A DNA stretch of 64,000 nt from Acidovorax_G lacteus (GCF_039540375.1 NZ_BAABEX010000027.1:1-64000); one strand, 5' to 3'. Positions 1 through 8,800 are shown, numbered from the stretch's first letter. Notes: generated from the sequence alone by a model not told the origin. Program-made: numbers and translations.

Positions 1-44
1 CGCTCGGATTCGCCGATCTGCTCGTAGCTTTTCTTGTTGATCAT
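1..44 (-). CDS. 5' end of an unrecognised gene, cut by the window edge
   Basis: A reading frame on the minus strand starts at an ATG at 44-42 and runs off the left edge, giving MINKKSYEQIGESE. A GAGG motif lies about six bases before the ATG, which supports a real start. Only 14 residues are visible, so I cannot assign a family. The bases just upstream (about 91-100, AAGCACGAGC) look like a fragment of the palindromic repeat found elsewhere in the window. Confidence 0.4.
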   Translation of the reverse strand, partial: MINKKSYEQIGESE

Positions 45-139
45 GATGGCCTCATTCTGGAAGGTGTTGCACTTCAGATTTGAGGGCGCCAAGCACGAGC
101 CCCCCCTAGCGCTGAACGCTTCCGAGGTGGGCTGATCGT

Positions 140-553
140 TCATTCGGGCCGATGGCATACCGCTTCGATGTTGTTGCCTTCGGGGTCGATGACGAATGCG
201 CCGTAGTAGTGCGCGTGGTAGTCGGGCCGCAGCCCAGGTGCGCCGTTGTCGCGGCCGCCCGCGGCCAAAGCGGCAGCGTAGAAGGCGTCCACCTCTGCGC
301 GTGTCTGCGCCCGCCAGGCGAGGTGGCAACCTGTGGTGGCGGCTGGCCCACCGTAGGGCGACGGCCCGTCAATGAACCACACATCGGCCTTCTGGCCGTC
401 CGGCTCGGACGCGTCGGGGTAGGCAAAACCGAGGATGTTTGCACCGTACTGGCCCTCAAAAATGAGGCGGTAACCCAGTGGCGCGAGCGCGGCGCTGTAG
501 AAGGCTTTGGCACGGGCGATGTCGGTGACGCGGAAGGTCATGTGGTCGAGCAT
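140..553 (-). CDS. VOC family protein (glyoxalase/bleomycin-resistance fold)
   Basis: This encodes a 137-residue single-domain protein of the vicinal oxygen chelate superfamily. The N-terminus MLDHMTFRVTDIARAKAFY is the typical first beta-alpha unit, and the C-terminal part has the usual G-x-F-V-I-D-P-E-G-N-N-I-E pattern. Family members are metal-dependent lyases, dioxygenases or resistance proteins; this subgroup (lactoylglutathione-lyase-like) has no firmly known substrate. I chose the ATG at 553 because it follows AAGGAG by seven bases; an upstream extension has no family character. The striking feature is the promoter: a perfect LexA-type palindrome lies at 597-614, where it would overlap a -10 element. 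The gene is probably monocistronic, since the next minus-strand gene upstream ends at 925. Confidence 0.85.
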   Translation of the reverse strand: MLDHMTFRVTDIARAKAFYSAALAPLGYRLIFEGQYGANILGFAYPDASEPDGQKADVWFIDGPSPYGGPAATTGCHLAWRAQTRAEVDAFYAAALAAGGRDNGAPGLRPDYHAHYYGAFVIDPEGNNIEAVCHRPE

Positions 554-596
554 GGGGGCTCCTTGTGGGAATGGTCTGCCAGGGCGGCGGCGACAA

Positions 597-614
597 ACTG
601 TATATCTATACAGT
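597..614 (-). promoter_or_regulatory. LexA-like SOS operator overlapping the VOC gene promoter
   Basis: The bases form an 18-bp perfect palindrome, ACTGTATA-TC-TATACAGT, containing the CTGT-N8-ACAG core of the beta/gammaproteobacterial LexA box. On the minus strand a TTGCCA hexamer at 625-620 could be the -35, and the -10 (TATACA or TACAGT) would fall inside the palindrome. The VOC start codon lies about 45 bases downstream. No plus-strand gene begins within 1.7 kb, so the minus-strand VOC gene is the natural target. LexA binding is inferred from the motif alone. Confidence 0.65.
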
Positions 615-924
615 ATTGCTGGCAAGCTCCCGCGGGTGCGGTCTGCCCGCGGCGTGTACCGTGCCCGCCGCACCACCACGGCCAGCGGTCATCGGCATTT
701 CAGCTGTGCGGGTGTTCTTTGGCCAGGCCCTCTGCCCGGCCCGCCGGGGCGCCGGTGCCACAGCCCGATGGCCGACGTGCAGCCGCCCTGGTGCATCACC
801 CGGGGCGACCGTTGCGACACAGGCATGGCTGCTACCAACAGCCAGGTCGAAAATGGCCGGTTGTGCTTGCCTTATAAGCACGAGCCGCTATTAAATCAGG
901 AGCATCGCTCGCCAAGCGGCCGAC
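615..924. other. Non-coding stretch between VOC and YkgJ genes
   Basis: I see no convincing gene here. The open frames on both strands lack family character and ribosome binding sites. Apart from the putative -35 of the VOC promoter and one copy of the palindromic repeat (851-905), nothing is recognisable. Confidence 0.6.
851..905 (-). repeat. Palindromic interspersed element, copy 1
   Basis: This copy has the two hairpin arms GTGCTT and AAGCAC(GAGC) with a short loop, flanked by an ATAGC-type arm and a GGCCATT edge. In minus-strand orientation it reads ATGCTCCTGATTTAATAGC, then the hairpin, and so closely matches the copy at 56228. It sits 20 bp downstream of the YkgJ stop codon. Confidence 0.8.
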
Positions 925-1332
925 TCAGCGCACCAGTGCCTTGGCCTCATACGCGCACCAGCCGGGCCGAGGGCTCTTGGTCTGGGGATGCAGGCGGCAG
1001 GTATCGGGGCGCAGCGCATACACCGTGCAGCGTCGCGTGCTGGCGTCCAGAAAGTGGCAGTCGCCGCTGGCGCGGCGTGCGATGGTGAACAGCCCGTGCT
1101 TGTGGTTGAAGTGGTCAATCAGCCCGGCCTTTTGCAGCCGCTTGGCGATGCGGCGCGGCTCCTCGTGCTCGGCTTCGAAGGCGTCCACCAGCTGCAGGCG
1201 CACCAGGTCGGGCAGGCGCACTTCCAGCGGCATGGTGCAGCAGTTGGCGGTGCAGCTGTCGCACAGGCCGGGGCGCCAGCGGCTCCAGGTGTCCAGACGG
1301 TCAACGTCCACGAGGCGGATCCGAGCTTTCAT
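925..1332 (-). CDS. YkgJ family cysteine-cluster protein
   Basis: A 135-residue protein with the conserved cysteine pattern of the YkgJ/UPF0153 family: CDSCTANCC near residues 24-32, and a later cluster CHFLDASTRRC followed by DTCRLHP. Family members are thought to bind zinc or an iron-sulfur cluster; the function is unknown. The gene starts 28 bp after the stop of the M48 peptidase gene and reads in the same direction, so the two are probably cotranscribed. There is no signal peptide, so a cytoplasmic location is likely. Confidence 0.85.
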   Translation of the reverse strand: MKARIRLVDVDRLDTWSRWRPGLCDSCTANCCTMPLEVRLPDLVRLQLVDAFEAEHEEPRRIAKRLQKAGLIDHFNHKHGLFTIARRASGDCHFLDASTRRCTVYALRPDTCRLHPQTKSPRPGWCAYEAKALVR

Positions 1333-1360
1333 CGGGTGCGGGGGCGTGCCGGTATGGGGT

Positions 1361-2113
1361 TCAGGCCAGTTGCTGGCGCATCCGGGCGGCGCGGTCTTTG
1401 GGAGCCGGATGGGTGGACAGGAAACTGCTGGATGCGTCGCCCGACAGCGCAGCCAGCTTCTCCAGGGCCGTGACGCAGGCCTGGGCGTTGTACTTCTTGG
1501 CCTTCATGAACTTCAGCGCGTAGTCGTCGGCTTCGCGTTCGTTGGACTGCGAGTGCTGTGCGTTGATGACCTTCTCGAACAGGTCGCCCAGTTCCGTGCT
1601 GGCCAGCGCGCCCGCCCGGGTGTTCGACGACTGCACCCCTTTGCGCAGCGCGCTCGTGCGCAGGGCCGCCTGCATGCGCGACTTGGAGTGGCCGGCCTTC
1701 ACATGCCCAATCTCATGGCCGATCACATAGCGCACTTCATCGTCGCTGAACTGGTCCATCAGGCCGGAATAGACCCGGATCGTGCCGTTGGCCATGGCAA
1801 ACGCGTTGATCTGGGGGGTGACGTAAACCTTGAAGTTCAGGCGCAGTCCGTCATGGGTCTGCAGGCCCGCCACCATCTTGGACAGCCGCTTGGCGTAGGC
1901 ATTGCTGGCGGGGGCCACCGTGCTTTGGCTGTCCATCTGCTCGGCCACCTGGTCAAAGTACTTCTTCAGCTCTTCGTCCGTGATCGACTCTGCCTTGACG
2001 AGGTCTTGGCCCGCTTCGAGGGCTTTGCCAAAGTTGAACTGCGCCCACACGGGGCTGACAGCGCTGATGCCGGAGGCCAGGGTGGCAAGGGTCATCAGGT
2101 CGCGACGGTTCAT
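1361..2113 (-). CDS. M48 family metallopeptidase, LoiP/YggG-like, periplasmic
   Basis: A 250-residue zinc protease. The N-terminus MNRRDLMTLATLASGISA and following residues to about position 24 form an export signal. The zinc-binding HEIGH motif is at residues 133-137 and the third ligand Glu at about 192 within NEREAD. The domain YVTPQINAFAMANG resembles LoiP (YggG) of E. coli, a periplasmic protease, but I see no lipobox cysteine, so it is probably soluble or signal-anchored. It is first in a likely two-gene unit with the YkgJ gene and is divergent from a second, larger M48 peptidase gene beginning at 2395. Substrates cannot be told from sequence. Confidence 0.9.
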   Translation of the reverse strand: MNRRDLMTLATLASGISAVSPVWAQFNFGKALEAGQDLVKAESITDEELKKYFDQVAEQMDSQSTVAPASNAYAKRLSKMVAGLQTHDGLRLNFKVYVTPQINAFAMANGTIRVYSGLMDQFSDDEVRYVIGHEIGHVKAGHSKSRMQAALRTSALRKGVQSSNTRAGALASTELGDLFEKVINAQHSQSNEREADDYALKFMKAKKYNAQACVTALEKLAALSGDASSSFLSTHPAPKDRAARMRQQLA

Positions 2114-2394
2114 GGTGTGTCTCTCCGGTGAAGGGTTGGGGGCAATGGGCGGCCGGCGGCCGGTCAGCGCGCACTGTAGCCAGCGGACGCCGTGGGCATG
2201 GCGCGAGAGGAACCGGCGGTGCGGAAAACTTCACGAACGGACGCCGGGGCTGCGCACCAGACACCCACGCTGCGGCGGCCGTGCAACATATGGGTTTGCC
2301 GCAGGGTGCGGAATGGCTCAACAATGCCGACCCGGCTGCCTGGGCCCGCGGGCCTGGCACGGAACCGGATGCCATTTCCCTTTGGACGAACACG

Positions 2395-3723
2395 ATGCAC
2401 TTCCTGCGGCACTTGTTGTGGCACTTTGGCAGGCCGTTGACGGTCTGGGCCCTGGGCACCCTGGCCTGGGGGGGGCTGTCGCTGCCCGCCCAGGCGCAGG
2501 AAGAGTCTGTGCTCAAGCGCGCCACGGCCTTGCGCGCCAGCCCCAGCGATGGCGCCGCCAGTGTGGCCGAGCTGGCCCAGAGCGTTGCGGTCACGCGCAC
2601 CGGCAAGCGCCAGGGCGCATGGCTGGAGGTGCGAACGCCGGCGGGCGCCACCGGCTGGCTACACCTCTTTGACATCGGTACAGCCACCCGTGAGAGTGCG
2701 GCGACCAGCAGCCTGCGTGCCGTGGGCGGCCTCGTGGGCGGACCCAGCGGGCCCGTGGGCATTGCCACCAGCACCGCGGGCATCCGCGGCCTGGGCGAAG
2801 GCGACGTCGCGCGTGCCACCGGGGCGGGCCGCACCGGTGCGGCACACACCGATGTGTTGCGCCACCTTGACGAAGCCCACACTGCCGCCGACGAAGCCCG
2901 GGCCTTTGCGCAGGCCGCGGCCCTGCACGTGCGCGCTGTCGAGTCCCTGCCGGGGGGGCCAGTGGCGACCGCTGCGTCGGGCAGCGCCGCAGCCGGGGCG
3001 TCAGCAGGCGCCACTGTGGGCGCAGACCCCGGGACGCTGCTCCAATCGGTTGACGCCATCACCGAGGCCCAGGAGGTGGCACTGGGGCGGCAGATGGCGG
3101 CCCAACTCCTGGCGGGCCGTCCGATGGACCCCACACCCGGCCTGCAGCGTTATGTGAACCAGCTGGGCCGCTGGCTCAGTCTGCAGTCCGCGCGCCCCGG
3201 CCTGCCCTGGGCGTTTGTTGTGATTGACGAGTCCGAGTTTCTGGCGTTCAGCCTGCCCGGAGGCGTGGTGGCCGTCACCCGCGGCTTGATCGATCGGTGT
3301 GCGGACGAGGCCGAGCTGGCCGGCTTGCTCGCGCACGAGATCGCCCACGGGGTGAACCGCCACCATCTGCAAGCGCTGCAGCGGGCGTTGCAGGGCGCGG
3401 GGGGCACTGCCACCTGGGCGGCCCTGACGCGGCACGTCTATCTTGTGGGCGCCGGGGCAGAGGCGGAATACGCGGCCGATCGCGAGGCCGTCTTGATTGC
3501 CGCGCGCGCAGGGCTGGACCCCTTGGGCCTGGTGTCTGCGCTGGTACAGGTCAATGCGCTGGGCGACAGCGATCTGCCCTACGCCGATGCCCACCCGGCC
3601 AGCCGCTTGCGGCTGGACCAGTTGGAGCGCGCCCTGGGCAAACGACTGGACGCGTGGGCAGATGCCACACCGGCCGCAACCATCGACCAGCGGCTGGCGG
3701 CCCCGGTACCGCGCAGGCGCTGA
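2395..3723 (+). CDS. Secreted M48 metallopeptidase with N-terminal SH3-like domain
   Basis: A 442-residue protein starting at MHFLRHLLWHFG, with a signal peptide of about 34 residues ending near LPAQAQ. Residues about 39-100 resemble a bacterial SH3 domain (LRASPS... then GWLHLFD), which often binds cell wall or regulates peptidases. A low-complexity Ala/Gly linker follows, then an M48 domain with HEIAH at about residues 314-318 and a downstream Glu ligand at about 358 (AEYAAD). I set the start at 2395 because upstream in-frame residues have no family character and the signal peptide begins here. The ribosome binding site is weak. A periplasmic quality-control or wall-associated role is inferred. 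Confidence 0.8.
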   Translation: MHFLRHLLWHFGRPLTVWALGTLAWGGLSLPAQAQEESVLKRATALRASPSDGAASVAELAQSVAVTRTGKRQGAWLEVRTPAGATGWLHLFDIGTATRESAATSSLRAVGGLVGGPSGPVGIATSTAGIRGLGEGDVARATGAGRTGAAHTDVLRHLDEAHTAADEARAFAQAAALHVRAVESLPGGPVATAASGSAAAGASAGATVGADPGTLLQSVDAITEAQEVALGRQMAAQLLAGRPMDPTPGLQRYVNQLGRWLSLQSARPGLPWAFVVIDESEFLAFSLPGGVVAVTRGLIDRCADEAELAGLLAHEIAHGVNRHHLQALQRALQGAGGTATWAALTRHVYLVGAGAEAEYAADREAVLIAARAGLDPLGLVSALVQVNALGDSDLPYADAHPASRLRLDQLERALGKRLDAWADATPAATIDQRLAAPVPRRR

Positions 3724-3846
3724 GCCGAAAGTCCCCGCAAGGCCCTGTGCGCCGCCCCCGGTGGCGGCCACATCCGGCCACTTGCCCCACAATGAGAGCC
3801 CTACGCGCTCGCAGGCCCGCCGGGTCTGGCCGTCGCGGCCTCCGCC

Positions 3847-6138
3847 ATGACCGCTGCTCCCTTTCCGCACCAAGAGACCGACCGGCTCCAGGCCTTGCAT
3901 GCGCTGCAACTGCTGGACACCGCCCCCGAGCCTGCGTTCGATGCACTCACGCGCCTGGCCGCATCGGTGCTGCAGGTGCCGATTGCGGCGGTGTCGCTGG
4001 TGGACTTGCACCGCCAGTGGTTCAAGTCGCAACTGGGGCTGGACGTTTCCGAAACGCCGCGCGACGCCGCCTTCTGTGCGCATGCCATTTTGGGCGACGG
4101 CCCGCTGGTGATCTCGGACGCACAGCAAGACCCGCGTTTTGCCGACAACCCGTTGGTGACCGGGGCGCCGCACATCCGCGCGTATGCAGGCGTGCCGCTG
4201 CGCACCAGCGACGGCATGGCGATCGGCACCCTCTGCGCCATCGACCGCCGTCCGCGCCAGTTCTCGCCCGAGCAGCTGCAGCAGCTGCGCGACCTGGCGG
4301 TACTGGCCACGCGAGAAGTGCAGTCCCGCGAGCAGGCGGGCCGTGCGCGAGCCGTCGCCGTGCATTCGCAGCAGAAGGCCGATGCACAGGAGCAGCTGTA
4401 CCAGACCACCTTCGACCTGGCCGGTGTGGGCATCGCCCATGTGGGCATGGACGGCCGTTGCCTGCGCCTGAACCCCAAGTTCTGCGAGATCCTGGGCCGC
4501 AGCGCCAACGAGCTGCGCAGCCTGCGCTTTCAAGATCTTTCACATCCGGACGACGTCGCGCTCGACCAAGGTCATCTGCGCGAGCTGATGGCCGGTCATG
4601 GTTCCTCGTACACCCTGGAGAAGCGCTACTTGCGCCCCGACGGAGGCCTGGTGTGGGCGCAGCTCACGGTCACACTCGTGCGCGATGGATTGGGGGTGCC
4701 GCAGTACTTTTTGTCACTGGTGCAGGACATCACCCAGCGCCGCTCTGCCGAGGATGCTCTGCGCAGCCTGCGACACCAGCTGGAGCAGCGCGTGCAGGAG
4801 CGCACCGATGAGCTGCGACGCGCCAACACGGGTCTGGCCGAGACCATCCGGCAACTGCAGGCGTCTGAGCAGGCCCTGCACGAAAGCCGCGCGGACCTGC
4901 AGGCCGTGCTCACGCATGCGCACGACGCTTACATCTGCGTGGATCTGCAGGGTCTGGTGGTGGAATGGAACCGCCAGGCCGAGCGCCTGTTTGGCTTCAC
5001 GCGCAGCGAGGCGATTGGCCGCAGCCTGGACGCGCTCATCATCCCGCCTGCCATGCGCGGCGCGCACCAGCGTGGCATGGAGCGCATGGCCCGCACGGGC
5101 GTAGCGCGTGTGCTGGATCAACGCCTGGAGCTGCCCGCGCTGCGCCGCGATGGCAGCACTTTTGCGTGCGAACTCACCATCACGCAGCTGTCTTCGCACC
5201 AGCACGGGCACCTGTACGCCGCCTTCTTGCAAGACATTACCGAGCGCAAGCGCACCGCCGCTGCGCTGGCGCAGCAGAACGAGGCCCTGGCGCGCCTGAA
5301 CCACGAACAGCAGCTGATGCTCGACAACGAAGTGGTGGGCATTGTGCGCACCCGCGATCGCACGGTGCTGTGGGCCAACCGTGCCTTCGAGCGCATGATG
5401 GGCTATGGGTCTGGCGAGCTGGTGGGCACCGACACCCGGCTGAGCTACGCCGACGACGACACCTACGAACGCGTGGGCCGCGAGGCCTACGCCGCGCTCG
5501 AAGGCGGTGGCAGCTACCGCACCGAGGTCGAGATGGTGCGCAAGGACGGCGAGCGTCTGTGGGTGGACGTGGGCGGCAGCCGTCTCGTGCCGGGCGGCGG
5601 CGAAGCGCTGTGGATGGTGCTGGACATCACCGCCCGCAAGGACTACCAGCGCCGCATGGAACTGCTGGCGTTCCGCGACCCACTCACGGGTCTGCCCAAC
5701 CGCGTGCTGCTGCTGGACCGCCTGGAGCGCGCGTTGGCGGCAGCACAGCGCCATGGCACGCGCGTGGCGGTGTGCTTTGCCGACCTGGACGGCTTCAAGT
5801 CGGTAAACGACCGGCATGGCCACGCAGCGGGCGACGAAGTGCTGACCTGCGTGGCCCGTCGCCTGATGGCCACCGTGCGCGATTCCGACACCGTGGCCCG
5901 GCTCGGCGGCGACGAGTTTGTGGTGCTGCTCGTCCATATCGCGCAACCCGACGACGCACAGCCGGTGCTGCAGCGCGCGCAGGCCCTCATCAGCGCCCCC
6001 ATCGTGCTGACCGACGGTGCCATCGTCAAAGTGGGCGCGAGTTTTGGAGTGGCCTACGCGCCCGACGACTCGGCCGACCCCGCCGAGCTGCTGGCCGCCG
6101 CCGACCGGGCCATGTACGCCCGCAAGCGCCAGCGCTGA
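3847..6138 (+). CDS. GAF-PAS-PAS-PAS-GGDEF diguanylate cyclase
   Basis: A 763-residue cytoplasmic signalling protein that should make cyclic di-GMP from two GTP. The GAF domain spans about residues 20-165, followed by a PAS domain (180-300), a coiled coil (300-345), two more PAS domains (345-465 and 490-595) and a GGDEF domain from about 598. The active-site motif GGDEF is intact near residue 687, and the inhibitory I-site RDSD lies exactly five residues before it. There are no transmembrane segments and no EAL domain. The GAF and three PAS domains suggest cytoplasmic redox, gas or ligand sensing, but no cofactor-binding residue can be assigned. The small HMA-like gene follows after 37 bp. 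Confidence 0.93.
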   Translation: MTAAPFPHQETDRLQALHALQLLDTAPEPAFDALTRLAASVLQVPIAAVSLVDLHRQWFKSQLGLDVSETPRDAAFCAHAILGDGPLVISDAQQDPRFADNPLVTGAPHIRAYAGVPLRTSDGMAIGTLCAIDRRPRQFSPEQLQQLRDLAVLATREVQSREQAGRARAVAVHSQQKADAQEQLYQTTFDLAGVGIAHVGMDGRCLRLNPKFCEILGRSANELRSLRFQDLSHPDDVALDQGHLRELMAGHGSSYTLEKRYLRPDGGLVWAQLTVTLVRDGLGVPQYFLSLVQDITQRRSAEDALRSLRHQLEQRVQERTDELRRANTGLAETIRQLQASEQALHESRADLQAVLTHAHDAYICVDLQGLVVEWNRQAERLFGFTRSEAIGRSLDALIIPPAMRGAHQRGMERMARTGVARVLDQRLELPALRRDGSTFACELTITQLSSHQHGHLYAAFLQDITERKRTAAALAQQNEALARLNHEQQLMLDNEVVGIVRTRDRTVLWANRAFERMMGYGSGELVGTDTRLSYADDDTYERVGREAYAALEGGGSYRTEVEMVRKDGERLWVDVGGSRLVPGGGEALWMVLDITARKDYQRRMELLAFRDPLTGLPNRVLLLDRLERALAAAQRHGTRVAVCFADLDGFKSVNDRHGHAAGDEVLTCVARRLMATVRDSDTVARLGGDEFVVLLVHIAQPDDAQPVLQRAQALISAPIVLTDGAIVKVGASFGVAYAPDDSADPAELLAAADRAMYARKRQR

Positions 6139-6175
6139 GCCTTGTCCGCTGCCATTGTTGCGACCACCGAGCCCC

Positions 6176-6391
6176 ATGCCCGAAACCACTTTTCACATTC
6201 CTGCGATGCAGACCCAGGCCGACGCCGATGCCGTGATGTTCGAGCTGCAAGACCTGCCCTGCGTGAGCATCGCCGATGTGGACTTGCCCGCCCGCACGGC
6301 CTGGGTGCAGCACACAGCCATGATCGCCCCCGAAGACATTGCGGCCGCACTGGCCGAGGCGGGCTACGACGCCGTGCCCACAGACGGCTGA
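6176..6391 (+). CDS. Small HMA-like domain protein lacking the metal-binding CxxC
   Basis: A 71-residue protein beginning MPETTFHIPAM, with the beta-alpha-beta-beta-alpha-beta length and pattern of heavy-metal-associated (CopZ-like) domains: a MQTQADADAVMFELQDL helix and a C-terminal AALAEAGYDAV helix-strand. Where a copper chaperone has GMxCxxC, this protein has AMQTQAD, so it should not chelate copper in the usual way. Its neighbours are a diguanylate cyclase upstream and a convergent two-component system downstream. It may be a degenerate chaperone or a protein-interaction domain; function unknown. Confidence 0.6.
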   Translation: MPETTFHIPAMQTQADADAVMFELQDLPCVSIADVDLPARTAWVQHTAMIAPEDIAAALAEAGYDAVPTDG

Positions 6392-6417
6392 GGCTGCGCG
6401 TCCGGCGCGTCCTGCGC

Positions 6418-7128
6418 TCAGGGCGGCGTGGCTTCGAGCCGGTAGCCCAGCCCCCGTACGGTGTGGATCAGCGGCACCGTGTGGCCCTCATCGATCTTGC
6501 TGCGCAGGCGGCGGATGTACACGTCCACCACGTTGGTCAGTGGGTCTTCGCTGTGGCCCCACACGCTGGCCAGAATGCGCTCGCGGCTGAACAGGCGGCC
6601 GGGCGCGCTCATCAGCAGCTCCAGCAGTGCCAGCTCGCGGGCCGTGAGCGCCAGGGGCTGGCCTGCGCGGCTGGCGCGCATGCGCTCGCGGTCCAGCTCT
6701 AGGTCCGCCACCTGCAGGCGCACGGCACGACCCGGCTGCAGCGGCCGGGCACGGCGTGCCAGCGCTTCCAGCCGCGCGAGCAGCTCCTCAAACTCGAAGG
6801 GCTTGCACAGGTAATCGTCTGCGCCCATGCGCAGGCCGCTGACGCGGTCTTCCAGCGTGCTCAAGGCCGTGAGCATGAGGATGGGCAGGGCTACGCCCGC
6901 CGCGCGCAGCGTTTGGCAGATCTCCATGCCGTTCATGCCGGGCAGCATGAGGTCGAGCACCACCACCGTAGGCGGGTCACCCGGCTGCGCCTGGCGTGCC
7001 GCATCCTGCACCATGGCCAGGCCCTCGGTGCCGTGGGCCGCACGCTGCACCTGGTGCCCTTCGGCGCGCAGGCCGCGCAGCAGAAAGTCGGCAATGCGCG
7101 GGTCGTCTTCGATCAGCAGAATGTTCAT
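6418..7128 (-). CDS. OmpR-family response regulator
   Basis: A 236-residue two-domain regulator. The receiver begins MNILLIEDDPRIADFLL, with the phospho-acceptor Asp in VVVLDLMLPGMNG and the conserved Lys in CKPFEFEELLAR. The C-terminal half is a winged-helix DNA-binding domain ending VDVYIRRLRSKIDEG and HTVRGLGYRLE. It resembles the CusR/QseB class. It lies 16 bp after the histidine kinase stop codon and is clearly its partner. An in-frame ATG at 7188 would overlap the kinase gene; I prefer 7128, where the receiver fold begins, although neither has a good Shine-Dalgarno sequence. Confidence 0.92.
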   Translation of the reverse strand: MNILLIEDDPRIADFLLRGLRAEGHQVQRAAHGTEGLAMVQDAARQAQPGDPPTVVVLDLMLPGMNGMEICQTLRAAGVALPILMLTALSTLEDRVSGLRMGADDYLCKPFEFEELLARLEALARRARPLQPGRAVRLQVADLELDRERMRASRAGQPLALTARELALLELLMSAPGRLFSRERILASVWGHSEDPLTNVVDVYIRRLRSKIDEGHTVPLIHTVRGLGYRLEATPP

Positions 7129-7144
7129 GGGAAGGAAAGGCGGT

Positions 7145-8800
7145 TCATGTCCGACCCGGGGCTGCGGGGTCTTCGTTGGGCAGATCACGCGCGAGCGGCA
7201 AGCTCAGCACGGCGCAGGTGCCTCCGGCGGGGCTGGCCTCGCCGGCCGGTGCGGGGCTGATCAGGACCAGCGTGCCGCCATGTGCCTGTGCCAGTGCGCG
7301 GGCAATCGGCAGCCCCAGGCCGCTGCCGCTGGCCCGGTGGCGTCGCGCTGCCGCGCCGCGGAAGTGCCGCTCGAACACCTGCGGCAGTTCATCGGGCGCA
7401 ATGCCGATGCCCTCGTCCTGCACGCGCAGCTCCACCATGCGGCCCGCTGTGTCGGGCTGCACGCTCCAGTGCACGATGCCCCCCGGGTGCGAATAGCGCA
7501 CCGCGTTGTCCAGCAGCAGCAACAGCAGTTGCGCCAGGCGCTGCGGGTCGGCGTCCACCTGCAGGCCGTCCGCCCCCGGGCCCTGTGCCACCAGGTGCAC
7601 CTGGCTGGCCGCTGCCAGGGCCGTGGCTTGGCGCAGGGCGTCGTCCAGCGGCTGCTGCAGCGGTATGCGCTCGCGCACCAGGCTCAGTGTGTCCAGGTCG
7701 CTGCGGGCCATGGCGAGCAAATCGTCGATCACAGAGCCCAGCTGGCGCGAGGTGTCCACAATGCGGCGCAGCGCGTCGCGGTATTCGGTGGCCGGGCGGT
7801 CCGGGCCGCGCAGTGTGACTTCGGCCTCGCCGCGGATCGCCGTGGTGGGCGTGCGCAGCTCGTGGCTGATGTCGGCCAGCAACTGGCGGCGGCGCAGGTC
7901 GGTGCGCTGCAGCGACTCGTTGGCGCGGTGTAGGTCTTCGGTGCGTTCGCGCACCTGCGCTTCCAGTAGGTGGCGCTGTGCGGCCTCGCGCTGGCGGTGC
8001 TGTTCCAGCTCTTCGGCCATGGCGTCCATGCTGCGGCCCACATCGGCAAACTCATCGCGCCCGGGCAGTGCGATGCGGTGCTGCAACTGCCCAGCGCGCA
8101 GCGCCTGCGCACCGCCCACCAGCGCATCCAGCGGGCGGCGCAGCGCGCGTCCGAAGTAGACCGTGGCCCCCAGTGCCGCCAGAGCCAGCGCCAGGGCCAT
8201 GCCGATCCACAGCAGTTGCATGCGGGCCAGCGACGTATCGGCCGCCGCGCGCTCGCGCGCCATGGCGGAGTGCTCGCGCGCAATGCTTTGTGCAATCAGC
8301 GGGCGCAGCTCGCGCCCTTCGGCGCGTTCAAACACATCGGCCAGCGCATCCCAGGCCTCGCCCGCCTGCGCATCGGGCGACAGCGGTGGGGCTTCGCGGA
8401 TCGCGTGGCCCAGGGTGTTCACGCTGTGGCGCAACACCTGCAGCGCCTCCGTCCGCGCTTCGTGTTCGCTGCGGTCGGCTGCGTCCAGGCCTGCCGCGGT
8501 GGCGGCTTGCGCCAGCGCCAGCAGCTCATCGAGCAGGGTGCGCATGCGCAGCTCCAGCGCATCGCGCTCGGCCAGGTCGCCGCCCGCGCCGATCTGGTGC
8601 TGCGTGAGCCACGAGCGCAGCCGTTGCTTGGTGGCGGACAGCTCCACAAAGCGCTGCAGGATGTCGCTGGCAATCCGCCCGCGCACCACCTGGCGCTCGG
8701 CCTCGCGCAGCGCCCACACGGCGCCCAGGCCCTGCAGCACCACGCAGGCGGCCAGCACGATCAAGACCCAGCTCAGGCGACGGCGGAACATGGCCTGCAT
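7145..8800 (-). CDS. Membrane sensor histidine kinase
   Basis: A 551-residue kinase and partner of the regulator at 6418. A transmembrane segment spans about residues 10-32, then a periplasmic helical region, a second membrane segment near 190-210, a HAMP domain, a HisKA domain with the phosphorylated His in LADISHELRTPTTAI, and a HATPase domain (SGSGLGLPIARALAQAHGG). The periplasmic part is mainly alpha-helical and Ala/Arg-rich, with no recognisable sensor family. Kinase precedes regulator in the operon. The gene is divergent from the secreted protein at 8985, a likely target of the system. Confidence 0.92.
   Translation of the reverse strand: MQAMFRRRLSWVLIVLAACVVLQGLGAVWALREAERQVVRGRIASDILQRFVELSATKQRLRSWLTQHQIGAGGDLAERDALELRMRTLLDELLALAQAATAAGLDAADRSEHEARTEALQVLRHSVNTLGHAIREAPPLSPDAQAGEAWDALADVFERAEGRELRPLIAQSIAREHSAMARERAAADTSLARMQLLWIGMALALALAALGATVYFGRALRRPLDALVGGAQALRAGQLQHRIALPGRDEFADVGRSMDAMAEELEQHRQREAAQRHLLEAQVRERTEDLHRANESLQRTDLRRRQLLADISHELRTPTTAIRGEAEVTLRGPDRPATEYRDALRRIVDTSRQLGSVIDDLLAMARSDLDTLSLVRERIPLQQPLDDALRQATALAAASQVHLVAQGPGADGLQVDADPQRLAQLLLLLLDNAVRYSHPGGIVHWSVQPDTAGRMVELRVQDEGIGIAPDELPQVFERHFRGAAARRHRASGSGLGLPIARALAQAHGGTLVLISPAPAGEASPAGGTCAVLSLPLARDLPNEDPAAPGRT

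Noticed and set aside
606..881. A minus-strand frame of 91 residues upstream of the VOC gene
   Set aside because: It would end inside the LexA-like palindrome, begins within a repeat and lacks a ribosome binding site.
7129..7188. An upstream start for the response regulator overlapping the kinase gene
   Set aside because: The added 20 residues are not receiver-like. MNILLIEDD is the standard start.
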